A stretch of DNA of 64,000 nucleotides from contig CP092865.1 of the NCBI GenBank assembly GCA_030710605.1, forward strand, positions 144,259,081 to 144,323,080, written 5' to 3'. The notes below the pieces were generated by a model. The model was not told where the DNA came from. It made no database searches and worked only from the letters and a program-made list of their open reading frames with translations. Source of the stretch: Cordylochernes scorpioides. Lineage: Eukaryota; Arthropoda; Arachnida; Pseudoscorpiones; Chernetidae. Below, in pieces: positions 62,600 through 64,000 of the stretch; within the stretch, counting starts at the first letter, position 1, and the number at the start of each line of letters is the position of its first letter. Both the position numbers and the translations under genes were made by a program.

Positions 62600-62892
62600 G
62601 GTTATATCCATTAATGTATATTAAGTACATTTTATGTAGAATAGCTATGTGTGTGTACTACATCATGGGTATGATCATGCAAAATGGAAAATTTTCTAAG
62701 TTTCAGGTTAAACTATGCTTATCATACTTCCTATCACTCTATGTGACAAAACTATTCTTCAGTTAGATTGAAACTGGTGATTGGATTGTGAAGATAAAAG
62801 TGTACAACTGAAACTGATGATGATGTGATAAGGCACAATTTGGATTACAGATTATAAACACTAGGTAATAAGACCAAATCCAAATTAATAAA

Positions 62893-62940
62893 TAGTGTGT
62901 GAGGTTTCGGTAACAGCATTGTTACCATCTTCAGACAAAA
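62893..62940 (-). ncRNA. hammerhead-like motif, family 3b (left arm)
   Basis: Minus strand CTGAAGA, T, GGTAACA-ATGC-TGTTACC, GAAAC, CTC. Stem II is a perfect 7 bp; the triplet is changed to CUC. Confidence 0.5.
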
Positions 62941-63024
62941 GTACTGAATGAGAAATTTTAACCACAGCATGTTTAAACCACAACTATTTAAAAACATGCT
63001 GTGGTAAAATTTCTCATTCAGTAC

Positions 63025-63070
63025 TTTTGTCTGAAGATGGTAACAACGCTGTTACCGAAACGTCATACAC
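63025..63070 (+). ncRNA. hammerhead-like motif, family 3b (right arm)
   Basis: CTGAAGA, T, GGTAACA-ACGC-TGTTACC, GAAAC, GTC, ATACAC. All core boxes and the GUC triplet are intact. Stem II pairs differ from family 3a (GGTGACA/TGTTGCC) in a way that keeps pairing. Stem III is minimal. Confidence 0.55.
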
Positions 63071-63115
63071 TATATATTTATTCGGATTTGGTCTTATTAC
63101 CTTGTGTTGATGTGT

Positions 63116-64000
63116 ATTGAAACAAAGAATATCTCTGTTGTGGGAGAAAGAAGTGATGAACTGAAGCTCAAGATTCACAAGAAGGAAGGCTCTCAAACAT
63201 CAATTACTAACCTTGGAGAAGAGAGTTCATATATTAAGTACCATGGCAGCAGGGATACATAGTTACACGTAACCTTAGGAAGAGGCTTGAGTAAAGACAG
63301 ACCATTCACCATATCTGACAAACATTGAAGACTTTGTAAGAATGCTATTGTAAGGATGGGAAAATGGTATTAGATCCTCCATAAACCAAATTCATTGACA
63401 GCCATGTAGGTTCGAGATTGTTTGCGAGGGATTTGGCAAAACTGGGTAGTCAAGAAAAAGCCAAGTCAATAAAAGCATCTCTTGATTATTTAGACAATAA
63501 AAAGATTTACTAGCCGAAGTATCTTTAATTTGAAGAACTATGAATGCTGGCCAGGCAGCCTCTATCTATATGAACAACAACATGGTTATAACAACCTAAA
63601 AATCTTGATCCCAATGATGTTATCATAGCAAGATTAAACTATATATATCAGAATAATTTATTTATTCTCATAGATGATGCATGTCATCAGTAATTTTCAG
63701 TTACACAACCTGGAATTTTTTCTTAATTTGACCACATACCTCATCTGTATACAATTGTCTTTGTGAAGTGACTAACAATGCAAAGGATGCGTGATTGCAC
63801 TACAGGTCTACAACCTTTCAAATTGACAAAATGATACAAAACATTGATGTTGTAGAGATCTTCTCTATTCACTGAGCCTTCCTACAATATACGGCAGTGT
63901 TACAACTCGTCAATTCCTGCCAAATGTACCTTAATGTGATCATGGGTGTTCTACCAGCTAGCTCTGGGCATGTGGCATCAACACCAATGGAGAGAGAGAG
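63116..64000. other. downstream DNA, little recognised
   Basis: Only 63480-63570 is recognised: an HHR-2 end (AAAAGATTTACTAGCCGAAG, GGCCAGGCAGCCTCTA) without the ribozyme core. Whether this stretch is intron or 3' flank is unknown because the gene's last exon is lost in the gap. Confidence 0.45.

Larger units (their letters stand above)
62821..63115. mobile_element. HHR-3 foldback element, compact form
   Basis: Arms from GATAAGGCACAATTTGGATT to ACCACAGCATGTTTAAA and the complement (AACATGCTGTGGTAAAATTT to GGTCTTATTACC) meet with a 20-nt spacer. No internal tandem repeats, unlike 9680-10205. Confidence 0.85.

Noticed and set aside
62021..62614. Long open frames near 62 kb
   Set aside because: They run through the N gap and have no content.

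Overview
The window is a piece of an invertebrate animal genome, most likely an arthropod. Evidence for this is the mix of very short introns (51-56 bp) with introns of up to 16.7 kb, plus mariner, Metaviridae (Ty3/gypsy), LINE and Penelope-like remnants. Species cannot be read from the sequence. Apart from exons, the DNA is AT-rich and densely packed with repeats. A 505-base run of N (62095-62599) marks an assembly gap.

There is one real host gene, on the + strand and spanning almost the whole window: an ADAMTS metalloprotease of the ADAMTS9/ADAMTS20/GON-1 type. I could join 25 coding exons (about 4.66 kb of coding sequence) with consistent splice sites and matching intron phases. They run from the furin site at the end of the prodomain (about 4772) through the metalloprotease, disintegrin-like, first TSP1, Cys-rich and spacer domains. 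Fourteen further TSP1 repeats follow (15 in all, the number known for vertebrate ADAMTS9/20), and then most of a GON domain, which runs into the gap. The signal peptide and most of the prodomain lie upstream of the window. The end of the GON domain is in the gap or beyond.

Layout: 1-4.77 kb is upstream intron or 5' DNA full of repeats. 4.77-19.8 kb holds the catalytic-domain exons with large repeat-filled introns. 21.4-33.1 kb holds the disintegrin, TSP1-1, Cys-rich and spacer exons. 34.1-38.8 kb is the compact TSP1 exon cluster. 38.8-55.5 kb is one giant intron containing an intact-looking Ty3/gypsy element with two equal-length, apparently identical LTRs (45161-53587, minus strand). 55.5-62.1 kb holds the last TSP1 and GON exons.

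Four things stand out. (1) Three repeat families carry hammerhead-ribozyme cores; family 1 shows two complete type-I-like hammerheads with a GUC cleavage triplet, and a Penelope-like GIY-YIG remnant lies nearby. (2) In five introns a minisatellite begins at or just after the 5' splice site, and in two of them each unit duplicates the exon end and its donor. (3) RNA-gene fragments are recycled: a U2 snRNA-derived tandem array, an 18S rDNA fragment, and a tRNA-like cloverleaf carried in the middle of a foldback element. (4) An abundant MITE family (called MITE-A here) contains, in one copy, the N-terminal part of a mariner transposase, which identifies its likely progenitor.
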